Positions 44,761 to 56,005 of a stretch of 64,000 bases of DNA are shown in pieces. This stretch comes from Bernardetia sp. ABR2-2B (GTDB taxonomy: Bacteria > Bacteroidota > Bacteroidia > Cytophagales > Bernardetiaceae). How positions within the stretch are numbered: the stretch's first letter is position 1; each line of letters opens with the position of its first letter. Under the pieces are notes generated by a model. It ran no database searches and had not been told where the DNA came from. It saw only the letters and a list, made by a program, of their open reading frames with translations. The translations under genes were made by a program, and so were the position numbers. The DNA is taken from positions 248,001-312,000 of the forward strand of contig NZ_CP147020.1 of assembly GCF_037126435.1 (NCBI RefSeq). Direction: 5' to 3'.

Positions 44761-47700
44761 TTATTCAACTATAAATTTCTTTGTAATTGATTCTGTTTGA
44801 GTAACAAAACGCAAGAGGTACGCTCCTGCTGGTAATACTTGCATAGGAGTAATGATTATATCTGCACCTCCTTTTTGTACATTTTGTTGGTGGACAATTC
44901 GCCCAGTCATATCTACAATTTGAATTTGTGCGTCTGTGGTCAGTTTTCCATCAAGATTAAGGTAGAAACGTGCGCCTCCATTTGGATTTGGATAGAGACT
45001 AACCTTACCTTGTATTCCACTTATTTCTTTCTCAAATAAAATACTTCTGACAGGAGAATATTTAAAAGTACCATTCAAATCAAACATTTGTAAACGATAA
45101 TAGGATAGTCCTTGATAAGGCTCTGCATCCCAAAACTGATACTCAAATGTTCCTTCAAGTCCTGTTCCTTTTGCATTTACACGACCTAAAGAACCGAATG
45201 TGTTTCCATCTTGACTACGCTCAACCATAAAGTGAGAATTATCTATTTCATTCGTTGTCTTCCAGTCTAATTTTACTGATTCTCCTTCTACTTTGGCATC
45301 AAAGCTAAGTAAGTCTAATGGTAATGGGTTAAAATTAGTAATAGAACCCAATGTAAAAGGACTAAACGTACCAACTTTAGCTTGACTAACAACAACTCCT
45401 TGTGCAGAAGCATTAGTATATCCACCATTTAATCTATTTTGCCATATTGGAGTTGGGTCATCCCAACGAAGAACTAAAAGCCCTTCTGGCTGATAAGCAA
45501 CACTTCTAGCAGCTTCCCAGCTCAAATAAACAAAGGCATCATCGGCAGCACCCTCATTATTTATCAACCAATACTCTACATTACTAACTACTTGAATTGA
45601 AGGTTCTTTCAAATCTACATCATAACCATCAAGAGTAGGAAAACGTGGGCCTACATAACGAGCTTCAAAAACGGATGTACTGCTATTTCTTTCACTTAAT
45701 CCAGCAGGAGCATAACTTGTTCCGTTTCCAATTGGGAACATAAAAGCATCATCTCCAATTTTTTGAACTTTACCAACTACATGGCTTACATTACTAGGAC
45801 CATTAGCTGATAAAGGACTTGCAGCAGAAGTAGAAATCCAACCTGCAGTAGAGTATGTACCAGAACCACCTATGGTAGCATTCCTCTCAAATACCATCAT
45901 TCTTGTGCTATTTGTTCCTAAAGCAATATCATCAGGAATAAAAAGACCAGTATTGAATATAGTTTGTCCATTTTCTTTGATAGTAACATCATCTATCATA
46001 CGGAAACTTCCACCAGTTGAACTTGCTTCTAACTCAAAGAACTTTTGGGCATTTGTAGTAAGGCGTTGTTCTGTTGTACCATCTAAAATAACTCTTCCTT
46101 GCTGAGAGTTGAATACTCCAGTAGGTTGGCACGTCCAGTTTTCTGCTAAATTGATATTAAAATTAGAAGCTGTTGTTTCTAATGTGTTATTATTTTCAAT
46201 GAGCAAATCTCCTCTTATTACAACGTTTCCTAATAGGTTTTTAGTAACTGGTGTACCTGCTGCACTACGTAAAATAACATCTCCATATATTGGATTATTT
46301 ATTTCAGTTGTTGCAACTCCTGCTCCACCTGCGATGTCATTCCCTGTTACACTAGAGTTATAAATCACGATACTTTTTGTAGCATCTCCATCACTTAAAT
46401 TCGAATTTCCTCTAGTAAAGTCTGTTGGGAATAATGTTGCTTCTGTTGCTGTACCCAAAACAAGTTCTGAACCGTCTTCAATTAAAAGGTTATTAGTAGA
46501 GTTTCCAATAATTTGTATTCCTACATCTTCGAAGCGAACTCTGTAATGAACTGTCAAATCGCCATCTACAGTAAGTGTAGTATTTGTAGCTGTTACTGGA
46601 GTAGGAGCGATTATCTTAGGAACATTTGCACCAGCAGCCCCATATCCAGAAGCTAAGAATAAATTTCCATAAATAGGCTCACTTGATACAAATTGAAAAG
46701 GAGCAACTGTTCTACGAGACTGATAACGTACATTTGAGTTATCATCTAAAATAATTCTAGCTCTTTCATAATTGGTAGGGAATACTGTTTTTAAACCTGT
46801 ATTGTTCAGCCCTATATAAAGACTAGCACCATCTTCCATAGTCAGTAATCCTGCTGCTGTACTTGTGCTTCCTGTAACTTGATGTTGCCTATCTTCAAAG
46901 CGGCTACCTCTTCTGATAGTAAAGTTATTACGAATACGAGTAGGAGCTTGAAGTAATTTACGAGCAGTAAATTCATTATTTGATTGAATAATCAGATTGT
47001 AATATGAATCTGTACCCACTGCAGCACCATTCAACCCTGCACCTCTTACTCTTTGGATTAGTCCGCCTCCTCCTGCATTGTAGATTACAGTAGTAAGGTC
47101 ATTCAAAACAATAGTTCCAAAAGTGAGAGGAAACTCTGTGGCAATATCCGTAGGTGCATTTGTACCTAAAGTAAGCATACTTTCTCCTAAAGGTGCATCG
47201 CTATTCATCGTAACTGATTTTGAAGCAAGACCAGTAATTTGGTTTCCTTCATCAATCAGATGATTTCTTGGATTTATTAATAGGTTTCCACGAATATCTG
47301 CCGTTAGCCCTGCATTTGTTCCTGCTGGGTCTGGTCTGAAACGTTTTTCTACTAATGTTGCATCAATAGAATTTGGTGCTGTTAGCGTAATATTTCCATA
47401 AATAGGCTCATTAGACATAAACTGATTTACATCTGAATTATAGATTGTTTCGTGGTCATTGGCATCTAAATCAATATTTGCTCTAACAAAAACAGTAGGA
47501 AACAGTGTAGCTACGGTTTGATTTCCGATTATTAGTTGAGAATTTGCTTGTGCTTCTAACCTTGGAGTTGTTACTCCAATAATTTGATTTCCATCATCTA
47601 TTAAGCTATTGAAATTTTCAATACGCAGTAGTAAACTTACTCTCATCTCAGCATCGCTCAGAAGGTTGTGTCTAGTAACTGTTTTTGGAATAATTGTAGC

Positions 47701-50700
47701 TAAACCTGTAGCTCTTAATATTGCTCTAGAGTATGTAAAACCTGCTGTAACTTCTTGTGGAGAACCAGCATTATAAACAATAGACGATTCACCTCTCAAA
47801 TCCATTTTACCACCTGTAGCAAGGTCATCTAATTCACCTGCATTTGTAAACTTAGGAAGAGTAGTAGCTATATTATCTGCAACCACATTCGTTGCGCCAT
47901 AAATAGATTCAAACTCCGTACTTGTAGGAGGGAAAGTCATTCCATCTGGTTCAAATCCAGAAACAGGATAAGTATTTTGTGTAACATCTTGATTTGTTCC
48001 TAAAAACAGAGCCGAGTTATCATCCATACGAAAACGGTTGCCTTCAGCAAAGTCATTTCCTGTAATTTGGAATCCCATATCACGGATACGCTGATCATCA
48101 TTGATAAAAAAATCTCCATTGATGGTAGCACTACCTGTAAATCTTTTGGTATTATTTCCTCCTCCTACAGCACTATGTAAATATAATGTTCCGTAAGTCA
48201 GTCCACGAATAAGTTGGTCATCAGGACAACGATATTCTACAATAGATGCCTTATTCTGGTTCACAACATCGTTTTGAGGAGTATAAACATTATTAGCAAA
48301 GCCATTGGGAGTTCCACTTGAAAGAGTAACATTTGCACTAAGATAACAAGTTGGAAATGTAGTTGCTCTGCTGTTTACACCAAGACGTAGGAGTGTATTA
48401 TCATACATATAAACTGTTCCTGTAGTATTTCCTCTGACTTGAAAGCCATCATCTTCAAATCGCCCACTTACAATATGAAAATTATTATAGATAGATACTG
48501 TTGTGTTGAGTTCTGCTCCTCTATCAAATCGTTTTTCAATGGTAAGATTATAAAAAGGACTTCCACTACATCCAGTTAGTGCTACTGGGTCGGTACATTC
48601 AGAACACGCAGCTCCTGTTTGAAAGTCATTTATTTCAATATCTGCATCTGGGTTGCCATAAAAAGTTACTGTTCCTGTTCCAGCAATAAAACGTCCTTGT
48701 GGCAATGAACCTGTAGGAGCATTTACTGTCCAGTCATGGTCTAATCTAATATTTTGATTGTTGGAAATCAACTCTCCATAATTAATTATCAAATTTCCTC
48801 TTCCACCACCGTTGAGTCGCATAGAATCCAATAAAGACCAGTCATCTACTGGAGAATCAAACTCTACAGGACCATTAAAACGAGAACCATTAGAAAGTAT
48901 TGTTTTAGATTCGGCAGTAGATGTTCCTCTGAACTCTGTCAAGCCTTGAAACTGATTCCAATTGAGACGAGTAGGAAAGTGTGGAAAACGTAAGTTCCCA
49001 TAAATTTGCAAAACGTGTATATTATCTCCTTGTAGACGAGGACGAAAACCTGAGGTTGTAAATATTTCATCTTCCCATATCATATCTTTGCAATAAGAGA
49101 AAAAGTTATCCAGTGTTACAATATCATTATCAGCTCCAAAAGAGTTTTCATCAAAAATAACATTATCGTTTGGTGTAGGAATACAACCTGTTGCTGTACC
49201 TCCAGAAGATAACGCCCAGTGATTGAGCTGCTCAGTTGGGAGTGTACCGTTTAAATCATTCCAATTTCCTGAATGATCACCCAAACCATTCTCTACCCAA
49301 TAATATGTTGTCCCTGTTACAGCACCAACAAAAGTAATACCTACGTTATTTGCTATATTTACAATAGGGTCTGGAGATGCTTCTACCGTGTTTGCACTTG
49401 TGTTCTCAATATCTTGAACAAAGGTAAAGTTGAGATTAGTATTAGTAGAAACTAAGTGTGGATTTTGAAAATCAATTTCTGCACGAACCGTAGCAAGGTT
49501 TGAGCGAATACTAATCCACTGGTCACAGGAAGTGCTTCTTGCATCCATAAATCCTGTAATCGTTGTTACACCATTATTAGCTGCTGTTCCATCACTATTT
49601 GGAAAGTTTACGACATCAAAACGAGTAAGGTTAAGATTATCTATCGTAAGGTCATTATTGAATGTCAAAACATTATTTTCCCCTACATCCATATCTCTAA
49701 TTACAGATACATCAGCGTTTTCAAAAGTAATACGGCTATCATTTCCTGTAATAAACCTAGTTCCTGCTGGAGCTGGAGTAAAGTTTGATCCTCTACGAAA
49801 ACGTACTTGTGTTGTTGCATTTCCACCTGCTGCTTCTCCAAACTCTACTTGTGCATGAAACTCTGGACGAGCTTGGAAATCAATAAATGCTTGTTGTGCT
49901 GCTGTTGATGCAATAAATAATGTACTTATAAAACGAGCTGTTGTAGAGCCATTACCATTAAATACAATTATATTTCTACCTCCAAGAAAATTAACGGGCG
50001 CACGGAATATATTGGTTCGATTTCCTCCCCCTGCTGTAAACCTTGCTCTGCCTACTGCTGAAAATGTAAGAGGAGCAGTAGCTAAAAACTCATTATCTCT
50101 GTGTAAACGGACTGCATTTCCGTTGTTAGTTGTACTTGCTATCGTAACAGGTTGTTGAAATTGGTTATCTCCAAACCAATCTATTCGTGTATTTTGCCCA
50201 AAATTAACTGTTCCAGTATATAAGTTAAGTAGTGGAGCTGCATTAGTTACTCCTCTAAAATCTACTAAAGAAGCATTGGGGAAAGTAATATTTTTATATG
50301 TTTTTGGAGCATCTCCATTCATATTGAATATCAAGCCATCTTGTAAAACTGTAATATCTCTGAATGTAATTCGATTCAAATTATTTTCTATATTAGAAGA
50401 GTTTACATTTATTGAGTTCCCAGCTACTGTATTATCAATAAATAGATTAGGAATTGTCTTGGCAGCCTCTCCCATTTCTAAATCAATATCTCCAACTCCC
50501 GTAATATGAAGTTCAGAAGTAGCCGTCGAACTCAATACAAAATTAGTAGTATTACCTCTAAAATCTACAGCTAAACCTCCATCTCTAGTAGCATTTGCAA
50601 CAGAACTATTTAGGTTTAATTCTCTTGTTGGGTCGCCTACTCCATTCGCTATTGTAAAGACATCAATGATTCTTGCTGTTAATTGATGATTTGAAGCACT

Positions 50701-53700
50701 TGTAGTAAATGTTCCATCTACTAAATTGAAAGTTTGAGCTGTTTGAAAATCATCTGCAAGTTCCCAAATGCCTGTTCCTACTGTATTATCATAGAAAGTA
50801 GTAACTCCATTGAATACTTGCCCATCAGAAGCAATTATATTTGTTCCTGTATTGGTATTTCTAAAGAGAGTTTCCCCTGCAAATGTAAAGTTGATAGCAT
50901 TGATAAAGGTAAGAGAACCTCCTATTTGTAGATTAAATGTGGCTGCACCTGTAAAAATAGGTGTTCCTGTTGCACCTGTCCAAGTCATATCTCTTGTTTG
51001 TGCATCTACGTCAATATTTACAATTTGATTATTTCCTCCAAACGAATTAGCATCAAAAAACACATCGTCATTTAATGTTGGAGGACACTCTCCTGTTTGC
51101 CCACCAGAAGCCAAAGACCAGTTGTTTGGGTCGTTCCAATTCCCGAATGCAAAATCTGTTGTACTTGCTCCTGTTGCTGCTGCTGGATTTCCATTGTGTA
51201 CCCAGTATAATGTTCTTAGAGTGATAGTTGAGAAGTCTATTCCTGTATTATTTCCTCCATCTGTACCACTATTTACAGTTACTACTGTACCAGTATTATT
51301 AATATCTGTTACTATAACGTTTTCCCAAGTTTGAGCAAGAGTAAAGTTTACAGTTGCTGCATTTCCTGCTGTTGAGGAACGAATAATAATTGGAGTAAGA
51401 CAGTCTGCGATAGCTACAAAGTTCCCTGTAACGTCTGCATCTGCATTTGCACTAAATTCGAACGTAACTGCATCTGCTAGAGTAACATTTGTAAATTCAT
51501 TAGGTGGTCCTGAAGTATTTTGAAGAGAAAATAAACTTCCTGCTCCTAGTGTAACATCTCCTTGAAAACGATTACGTCCTGTTCCTGTAAAACGAATACC
51601 AGTTCCTGCTGTTCCTCCGACAGTAAATGTACTTTGAAATTGGTCTTGTCCAATAAAGTTAGCTTGAGAATTTGTTGCAAAAGTAATGGCTTCTTCGAAT
51701 ATACTACGGTCATTAGTAGCTGAATTTGCTTCAAACGTCGCATTTACTCCAACATTAAAGGATAAAGCCTCTGTATATGTCTTTGGAGAAGTTCCTGTTA
51801 AATTAAAAAGAACATTATTATCTTGTAAATCAATATTTCTAAATGTAATTCTATCTCCTCCATTGTCAGTATCAATAGTTACATTATTATTTTGAGTAAC
51901 AATAATATCTGGAAGTTCTTTTTGTTCTGACCCTGTATAACCTTCTACATTTGCTCCACCACTTGTAAGGCTAAAAAAGCTATTTGCATTTGGATTTATA
52001 AAATTGAAATTAGCATCATTTCTAAAATCAAAGGTGAGTCCTGTTGCACGAAGTGTAATTTCAGAATCTCCAATATCTAAAGAACCAGTAGCTCCATTTG
52101 CATCTAAAATACGGATTTGGATAGAATTACTATTTGTGATAATATTTCCATTTTGGAGTGTTAATCTACCGAAAGGAACTTCTTGAGTAAGATTAAAAGC
52201 TGATAGAAGTGTCCAAGAAGCTGTTCCTGCAATAATCATTTCTTTATTTTGATCAAAGAAAGCTCTTTGAAAACGTTTGCTATTTGTATTTTCATCAGGA
52301 ATACCCCAATCAATAGTATTGTTTGTAGTTGCTACTGCGCTTGGGATAGCATTGGTGGCAGCAAAATAAATATCTCTAATTTCATTTGGGTTTGTTCCTC
52401 CTGTACCAACACTCATTCCATTTACAAAAGTAAGATTTCCACCTACTGTAAGGTCAGCATCTTCTCCAATAGATTGTAAAAAAGGGTTGTTGGTTACATC
52501 TGACCAATCCATATTTCTACAAAAGGCATCAGCATCCATATCTACAATTTGTCCTGCTGCTGAAAATGAATTATCATCAAAAAACACATTATCATAAATA
52601 GTAGGAGGGCACTCTCCACCTGCTCCACCAGAAGTAGCTGACCAATTTACAGCATCATACCAGTTACCGATGCTACCTGCACCTGCTACACTATGTACCC
52701 AAAATAAATCTCTACTTACAGCATTTCCTGTAATGTTGGTATTTCCACCTACTGCACCGTTGCTGATATTGGGAATATTAGTTGTCGCTAAAATATGATT
52801 AGCATTTACGCCATTCCAATCTTGAGGGTTTGCAAAATCTACTGTTGCTTGTGTAGGAGGATTATTCGAAGTGAGTATAACAGGGCTCGAACAAGAACCT
52901 AATACATTTATATTCCCTGAAATAGTAGAGGTTGCGATAGAGCTAAATGCAAAAGTAGCTCCTTCATTCATGTTGATAGTTGAAAATGAGTTATTCGAAG
53001 CTATTGGTGTATTACTAAATGTAGCAGTTGCCGATGTTCCTAATGTAAAAGCACCTATAAAAGTATTATCTCTTGCACCACCTGCCAAGAATATCCCTGC
53101 ATCACCAAGTGTAACTGTTCCAGCAAAATTATTATTTCCTGCCGTTGTGCCAAAATCAAGTGTGCTGCCATCTGCTGCTGTAATATTTCCAGTTATGGCA
53201 TATCCACCATTAAAATTTGTAGTTCCTCCTGTTGCTATTACAATATTATTGTTTACTGTATTTCCCAAATCAGTTGCCACTCCATTTATTGTGCTTGTAA
53301 GAGTGTTTCCAATTGTAATTGTATTATAGACTTTAGGAGAAGTTCCATTTATATCAAAAGTTCCGTTATCTGAAACAGTAACATCTTGAAATGTAATTGT
53401 ATTTACATCAGAACCTGTATTAATTACTCTAGCTCCTGCGCCTGTATAATCAAGGTTAGAAATGGTTTTGGCTAAAGTTGCTGTTTCTATTGTAGTATTA
53501 TCTCCAGAAATAGTTATTGTACTTGTTCCAGAATTTAGTGTAAAGTTTGTATCATTTCTATAATCTAAAACAGTAGTAGAAGCACCTGTAAGTGTAATTA
53601 CTGAAGAACCTAAGTTAAGATTTCTAGTAGGTGTAAGAACATTATTTGTAGAAAGTGTTCCAGAAACTAAGTCTTGATTGTTTGTATTTAGTATTCCAGA

Positions 53701-55533
53701 ATTTAATAATGTTTGATTTTGAACTAAGAAAGCATCTTGAAGTGTCCATTCTCCTGCCGAACCTGTTTGAAAACGAACTCTATTCAAACCTTTTCCATTC
53801 GTTGTAATATTTTGTGGTGTTTCAGAAGCAAAAATCATTAACCCCTCAAATGTAGGAGCAAGTCCTGTTTGTGTCATTGCTGCTGCCAAAGTAAGCGAAC
53901 CTGTAAGTGTAAACTCTCTTGCTACTGCCCCTGTAAGTGAAGGAGTATTTGTTACACCCGTCCAATCCATATCTCTACATGTCCCATCGATATCTATTGT
54001 TACTGTTTGCCCAGCAAGTGTAAAAGAAGCTGCATCAAAATTTACATCATCAGTACCTGTAGGAATACATTCTCCACCAGTTCCTCCACTTGTCAGAGAC
54101 CAATGTGTTTCATCCGACCAATTTCCTGTATCGCCTACCCAAAATAGAGTTCTTCCACCTGCTGTGCCATCTGTAAAGTTTCCTGTCATGACGACACTAA
54201 TACTATTAATGGTTACATTTGCTCCAGTAGAATTAATTTGATTTACATTTACTCCACTCCATGTTTGTGGGTTTGCAAAATTAACAGGGGCTGTAAATGC
54301 ACCTGTTGCTGTAAGAGTTATAGGATTAGAACAATTTCCATTTGGTGTAAATGTGCCTGAAACTGTAGCTTGACCTCCAGTAGAAGATGAAAATGCAAAT
54401 GTACTTCCTTGCTCAACAGTAACATTCCCAAATGCAGCGACATTACCATTCGAAAAGTTAGTTGTAGTAGTAGCGTTTGCTGTAAAATCTCCTATAAAGT
54501 TATAACTATTTGTTCCTTCAAAATCAATGATTCTTGTTGCAGCAATAGTAGTCGTGCCATTTACAGTTAGCGAGTTAGCTGCATTGAAAGTAGCTCCAGC
54601 TACATCATAGTCGAAATTAAGAACAGATGCTACTACATCTAAAGTAACTGTTCCACCTGCCAAGCCAGAAGCTGCATCAAAATTTACATTATCAGTAGCT
54701 GTTGGGGTACATTCTCCACCAGTTCCTCCACTAACTAACGACCAGTTTGATTCATCATTCCAATTTCCTGTTCCTCCGACCCAAAATAAGTTCCTATTGG
54801 TAGTATTATCTGTGATTCCTGTGCTTGTAGCAATTGTACCACTTTGTAATGTTACACCTCCCGTAGCTGCTATATTTGTAACGTTTGTATTTGTCCATGT
54901 AGCTGCTCCTGTAAACGTAATATTTGCAACACCTCCTGTAGAATTTATGGTATTTGGAGTGGAACAAACACTACTTGAAATAAAATCTCCTGCAATTGTG
55001 GTGGCAGCATTGGGCGTAAAACTAAATGTAGAGCCATTATCAATACTGATATTTGCATCAAAATCAACAACATCAGAAGTCGTGAAACGAGTGATAGAAG
55101 CTAAACCTCCTGTATAATCTCCTGCAAAACTGTATGTATTCGTTCCTCCAAAAGTAATAGTTTGTATAGAAGAGTTGGTAGAAGTTCCATTGATGGTCAA
55201 ACTATTAGCTCCATCAAAAGAAAAAGCATTTCCACTAAATGTGAAATTATTGGCTACAGCAACAATATCTAAAGTTACTGTATAACCTGCTGTACCTGAG
55301 TTTCCATCAAAGAAAATATTATCTGTTGCTGTTGGTGCATTTGGATGGAAAGTAGCACCTCCAGAGGTAGTTGCCCAATGAGTTCCAAAGTTACTCCAAT
55401 TTCCAGAACCTCCTACCCAAAAAAAGTCAGCAGCATTTGCTTGAAAAATAAAAAAGAAGGTGAAAAGTAGGAAAAAAAGATTTCGACTTCTTTTTTTAAA
55501 AAAATGTAATAAAAATGTATTGGTGTTTTGCAT
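44761..55533 (-). CDS. Giant T9SS-secreted repeat protein (3590 aa)
   Basis: This very large predicted surface or exported protein has a signal peptide (NLFFLLFTFFFIFQANA) followed by six long repeat units, each opening with F/L-W-V-G/H...GNW-x-(N/H)-W-x(2-3)-SGG and containing DNVxFD. They start near residues 37, 248, 462, 943, 1442 and 2077. A second family fills about 2300-3250: LxLGTxxxxTxFPT...xxEPIYGNLxL. Next come a fibronectin-like segment (LDLLSFDAKVEGESVKLDW) and the T9SS C-terminal sorting domain (about 3511-3590: LYPNPNGG, DMTGRIV, LPAGAYLLRF). The chain is Thr/Asn/Gly-rich, as in adhesins, and a role in adhesion or gliding is an inference. No catalytic domain is visible. Confidence 0.93.
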   Translation of the reverse strand: MQNTNTFLLHFFKKRSRNLFFLLFTFFFIFQANAADFFWVGGSGNWSNFGTHWATTSGGATFHPNAPTATDNIFFDGNSGTAGYTVTLDIVAVANNFTFSGNAFSFDGANSLTINGTSTNSSIQTITFGGTNTYSFAGDYTGGLASITRFTTSDVVDFDANISIDNGSTFSFTPNAATTIAGDFISSSVCSTPNTINSTGGVANITFTGAATWTNTNVTNIAATGGVTLQSGTIATSTGITDNTTNRNLFWVGGTGNWNDESNWSLVSGGTGGECTPTATDNVNFDAASGLAGGTVTLDVVASVLNFDYDVAGATFNAANSLTVNGTTTIAATRIIDFEGTNSYNFIGDFTANATTTTNFSNGNVAAFGNVTVEQGSTFAFSSSTGGQATVSGTFTPNGNCSNPITLTATGAFTAPVNFANPQTWSGVNVNQINSTGANVTINSISVVMTGNFTDGTAGGRTLFWVGDTGNWSDETHWSLTSGGTGGECIPTGTDDVNFDAASFTLAGQTVTIDIDGTCRDMDWTGVTNTPSLTGAVAREFTLTGSLTLAAAMTQTGLAPTFEGLMIFASETPQNITTNGKGLNRVRFQTGSAGEWTLQDAFLVQNQTLLNSGILNTNNQDLVSGTLSTNNVLTPTRNLNLGSSVITLTGASTTVLDYRNDTNFTLNSGTSTITISGDNTTIETATLAKTISNLDYTGAGARVINTGSDVNTITFQDVTVSDNGTFDINGTSPKVYNTITIGNTLTSTINGVATDLGNTVNNNIVIATGGTTNFNGGYAITGNITAADGSTLDFGTTAGNNNFAGTVTLGDAGIFLAGGARDNTFIGAFTLGTSATATFSNTPIASNNSFSTINMNEGATFAFSSIATSTISGNINVLGSCSSPVILTSNNPPTQATVDFANPQDWNGVNANHILATTNIPNISNGAVGGNTNITGNAVSRDLFWVHSVAGAGSIGNWYDAVNWSATSGGAGGECPPTIYDNVFFDDNSFSAAGQIVDMDADAFCRNMDWSDVTNNPFLQSIGEDADLTVGGNLTFVNGMSVGTGGTNPNEIRDIYFAATNAIPSAVATTNNTIDWGIPDENTNSKRFQRAFFDQNKEMIIAGTASWTLLSAFNLTQEVPFGRLTLQNGNIITNSNSIQIRILDANGATGSLDIGDSEITLRATGLTFDFRNDANFNFINPNANSFFSLTSGGANVEGYTGSEQKELPDIIVTQNNNVTIDTDNGGDRITFRNIDLQDNNVLFNLTGTSPKTYTEALSFNVGVNATFEANSATNDRSIFEEAITFATNSQANFIGQDQFQSTFTVGGTAGTGIRFTGTGRNRFQGDVTLGAGSLFSLQNTSGPPNEFTNVTLADAVTFEFSANADADVTGNFVAIADCLTPIIIRSSTAGNAATVNFTLAQTWENVIVTDINNTGTVVTVNSGTDGGNNTGIDFSTITLRTLYWVHNGNPAAATGASTTDFAFGNWNDPNNWSLASGGQTGECPPTLNDDVFFDANSFGGNNQIVNIDVDAQTRDMTWTGATGTPIFTGAATFNLQIGGSLTFINAINFTFAGETLFRNTNTGTNIIASDGQVFNGVTTFYDNTVGTGIWELADDFQTAQTFNLVDGTFTTSASNHQLTARIIDVFTIANGVGDPTRELNLNSSVANATRDGGLAVDFRGNTTNFVLSSTATSELHITGVGDIDLEMGEAAKTIPNLFIDNTVAGNSINVNSSNIENNLNRITFRDITVLQDGLIFNMNGDAPKTYKNITFPNASLVDFRGVTNAAPLLNLYTGTVNFGQNTRIDWFGDNQFQQPVTIASTTNNGNAVRLHRDNEFLATAPLTFSAVGRARFTAGGGNRTNIFRAPVNFLGGRNIIVFNGNGSTTARFISTLFIASTAAQQAFIDFQARPEFHAQVEFGEAAGGNATTQVRFRRGSNFTPAPAGTRFITGNDSRITFENADVSVIRDMDVGENNVLTFNNDLTIDNLNLTRFDVVNFPNSDGTAANNGVTTITGFMDARSTSCDQWISIRSNLATVRAEIDFQNPHLVSTNTNLNFTFVQDIENTSANTVEASPDPIVNIANNVGITFVGAVTGTTYYWVENGLGDHSGNWNDLNGTLPTEQLNHWALSSGGTATGCIPTPNDNVIFDENSFGADNDIVTLDNFFSYCKDMIWEDEIFTTSGFRPRLQGDNIHVLQIYGNLRFPHFPTRLNWNQFQGLTEFRGTSTAESKTILSNGSRFNGPVEFDSPVDDWSLLDSMRLNGGGRGNLIINYGELISNNQNIRLDHDWTVNAPTGSLPQGRFIAGTGTVTFYGNPDADIEINDFQTGAACSECTDPVALTGCSGSPFYNLTIEKRFDRGAELNTTVSIYNNFHIVSGRFEDDGFQVRGNTTGTVYMYDNTLLRLGVNSRATTFPTCYLSANVTLSSGTPNGFANNVYTPQNDVVNQNKASIVEYRCPDDQLIRGLTYGTLYLHSAVGGGNNTKRFTGSATINGDFFINDDQRIRDMGFQITGNDFAEGNRFRMDDNSALFLGTNQDVTQNTYPVSGFEPDGMTFPPTSTEFESIYGATNVVADNIATTLPKFTNAGELDDLATGGKMDLRGESSIVYNAGSPQEVTAGFTYSRAILRATGLATIIPKTVTRHNLLSDAEMRVSLLLRIENFNSLIDDGNQIIGVTTPRLEAQANSQLIIGNQTVATLFPTVFVRANIDLDANDHETIYNSDVNQFMSNEPIYGNITLTAPNSIDATLVEKRFRPDPAGTNAGLTADIRGNLLINPRNHLIDEGNQITGLASKSVTMNSDAPLGESMLTLGTNAPTDIATEFPLTFGTIVLNDLTTVIYNAGGGGLIQRVRGAGLNGAAVGTDSYYNLIIQSNNEFTARKLLQAPTRIRNNFTIRRGSRFEDRQHQVTGSTSTAAGLLTMEDGASLYIGLNNTGLKTVFPTNYERARIILDDNSNVRYQSRRTVAPFQFVSSEPIYGNLFLASGYGAAGANVPKIIAPTPVTATNTTLTVDGDLTVHYRVRFEDVGIQIIGNSTNNLLIEDGSELVLGTATEATLFPTDFTRGNSNLSDGDATKSIVIYNSSVTGNDIAGGAGVATTEINNPIYGDVILRSAAGTPVTKNLLGNVVIRGDLLIENNNTLETTASNFNINLAENWTCQPTGVFNSQQGRVILDGTTEQRLTTNAQKFFELEASSTGGSFRMIDDVTIKENGQTIFNTGLFIPDDIALGTNSTRMMVFERNATIGGSGTYSTAGWISTSAASPLSANGPSNVSHVVGKVQKIGDDAFMFPIGNGTSYAPAGLSERNSSTSVFEARYVGPRFPTLDGYDVDLKEPSIQVVSNVEYWLINNEGAADDAFVYLSWEAARSVAYQPEGLLVLRWDDPTPIWQNRLNGGYTNASAQGVVVSQAKVGTFSPFTLGSITNFNPLPLDLLSFDAKVEGESVKLDWKTTNEIDNSHFMVERSQDGNTFGSLGRVNAKGTGLEGTFEYQFWDAEPYQGLSYYRLQMFDLNGTFKYSPVRSILFEKEISGIQGKVSLYPNPNGGARFYLNLDGKLTTDAQIQIVDMTGRIVHQQNVQKGGADIIITPMQVLPAGAYLLRFVTQTESITKKFIVE

Positions 55534-55676
55534 AACTTTTTTGTTTTGATACTTGAAATGGCTATATGGAGGAAACGTACTAGTTTTAATATTAAAAATA
55601 ATAATAAGTTAAATTTTATTTAATCAAGTTGGTTTGTGAAAGTAGTATTTATGACTTAATACTCTTACTTTATACA

Positions 55677-55684
55677 CAAAGATA
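55677..55684 (-). promoter_or_regulatory. Candidate -7 box for the giant gene
   Basis: TATCTTTG (minus strand) matches TAnnTTTG about 145 bp before the ATG. A -33 element is not clear. The 472-bp gap 55534-56005 otherwise holds only the repeat at 55928-55966. Confidence 0.3.
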
Positions 55685-55927
55685 ACCATTCTAAATGTCT
55701 TTCGGCTGTTCTTTGTTTGGTTTTATTTGAAATTTATCTTTATTCTTTAGTAAAAAAGAAATACTTGAATAGTTATATAACTCAAAAAATGGACGGTATC
55801 ATATTTTTTGCTATTATTTAATTCAAATTAATACCACTTTTCAGTTTGTGAAAAGTATTTTTATAAATATTGAGACCCAAACAAGATTAGGAGTAGAAAT
55901 TAAATAAATTGACATTTTTAATTGTGT

Positions 55928-55966
55928 AATTAACTAGTAGTCAGAAGTTTAATTCGTAATTATTCC
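55928..55966 (-). repeat. Intergenic repeat, inverted relative to 30558-30597
   Basis: TAATTAACTAGTAGTCAGAAG through ATTATTCC is the reverse complement of the segment at 30558-30597 with one or two changes. Confidence 0.65.
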
Positions 55967-56005
55967 TTATACCTTTACTAAAAAGATAAATGAGAAGATC
56001 GAAAT

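Noticed and set aside
52871-53329. Val/Pro-rich open frame on the plus strand inside the giant gene
   Set aside because: Antisense shadow of Thr/Asn/Gly-rich repeats; similar frames at 54797-55117 and 49532-49858 have the same origin.
55834-55857. ACTTTTCA/TGAAAAGT hairpin as a terminator
   Set aside because: It lacks a T-tract on the minus strand, where the upstream gene would need it.
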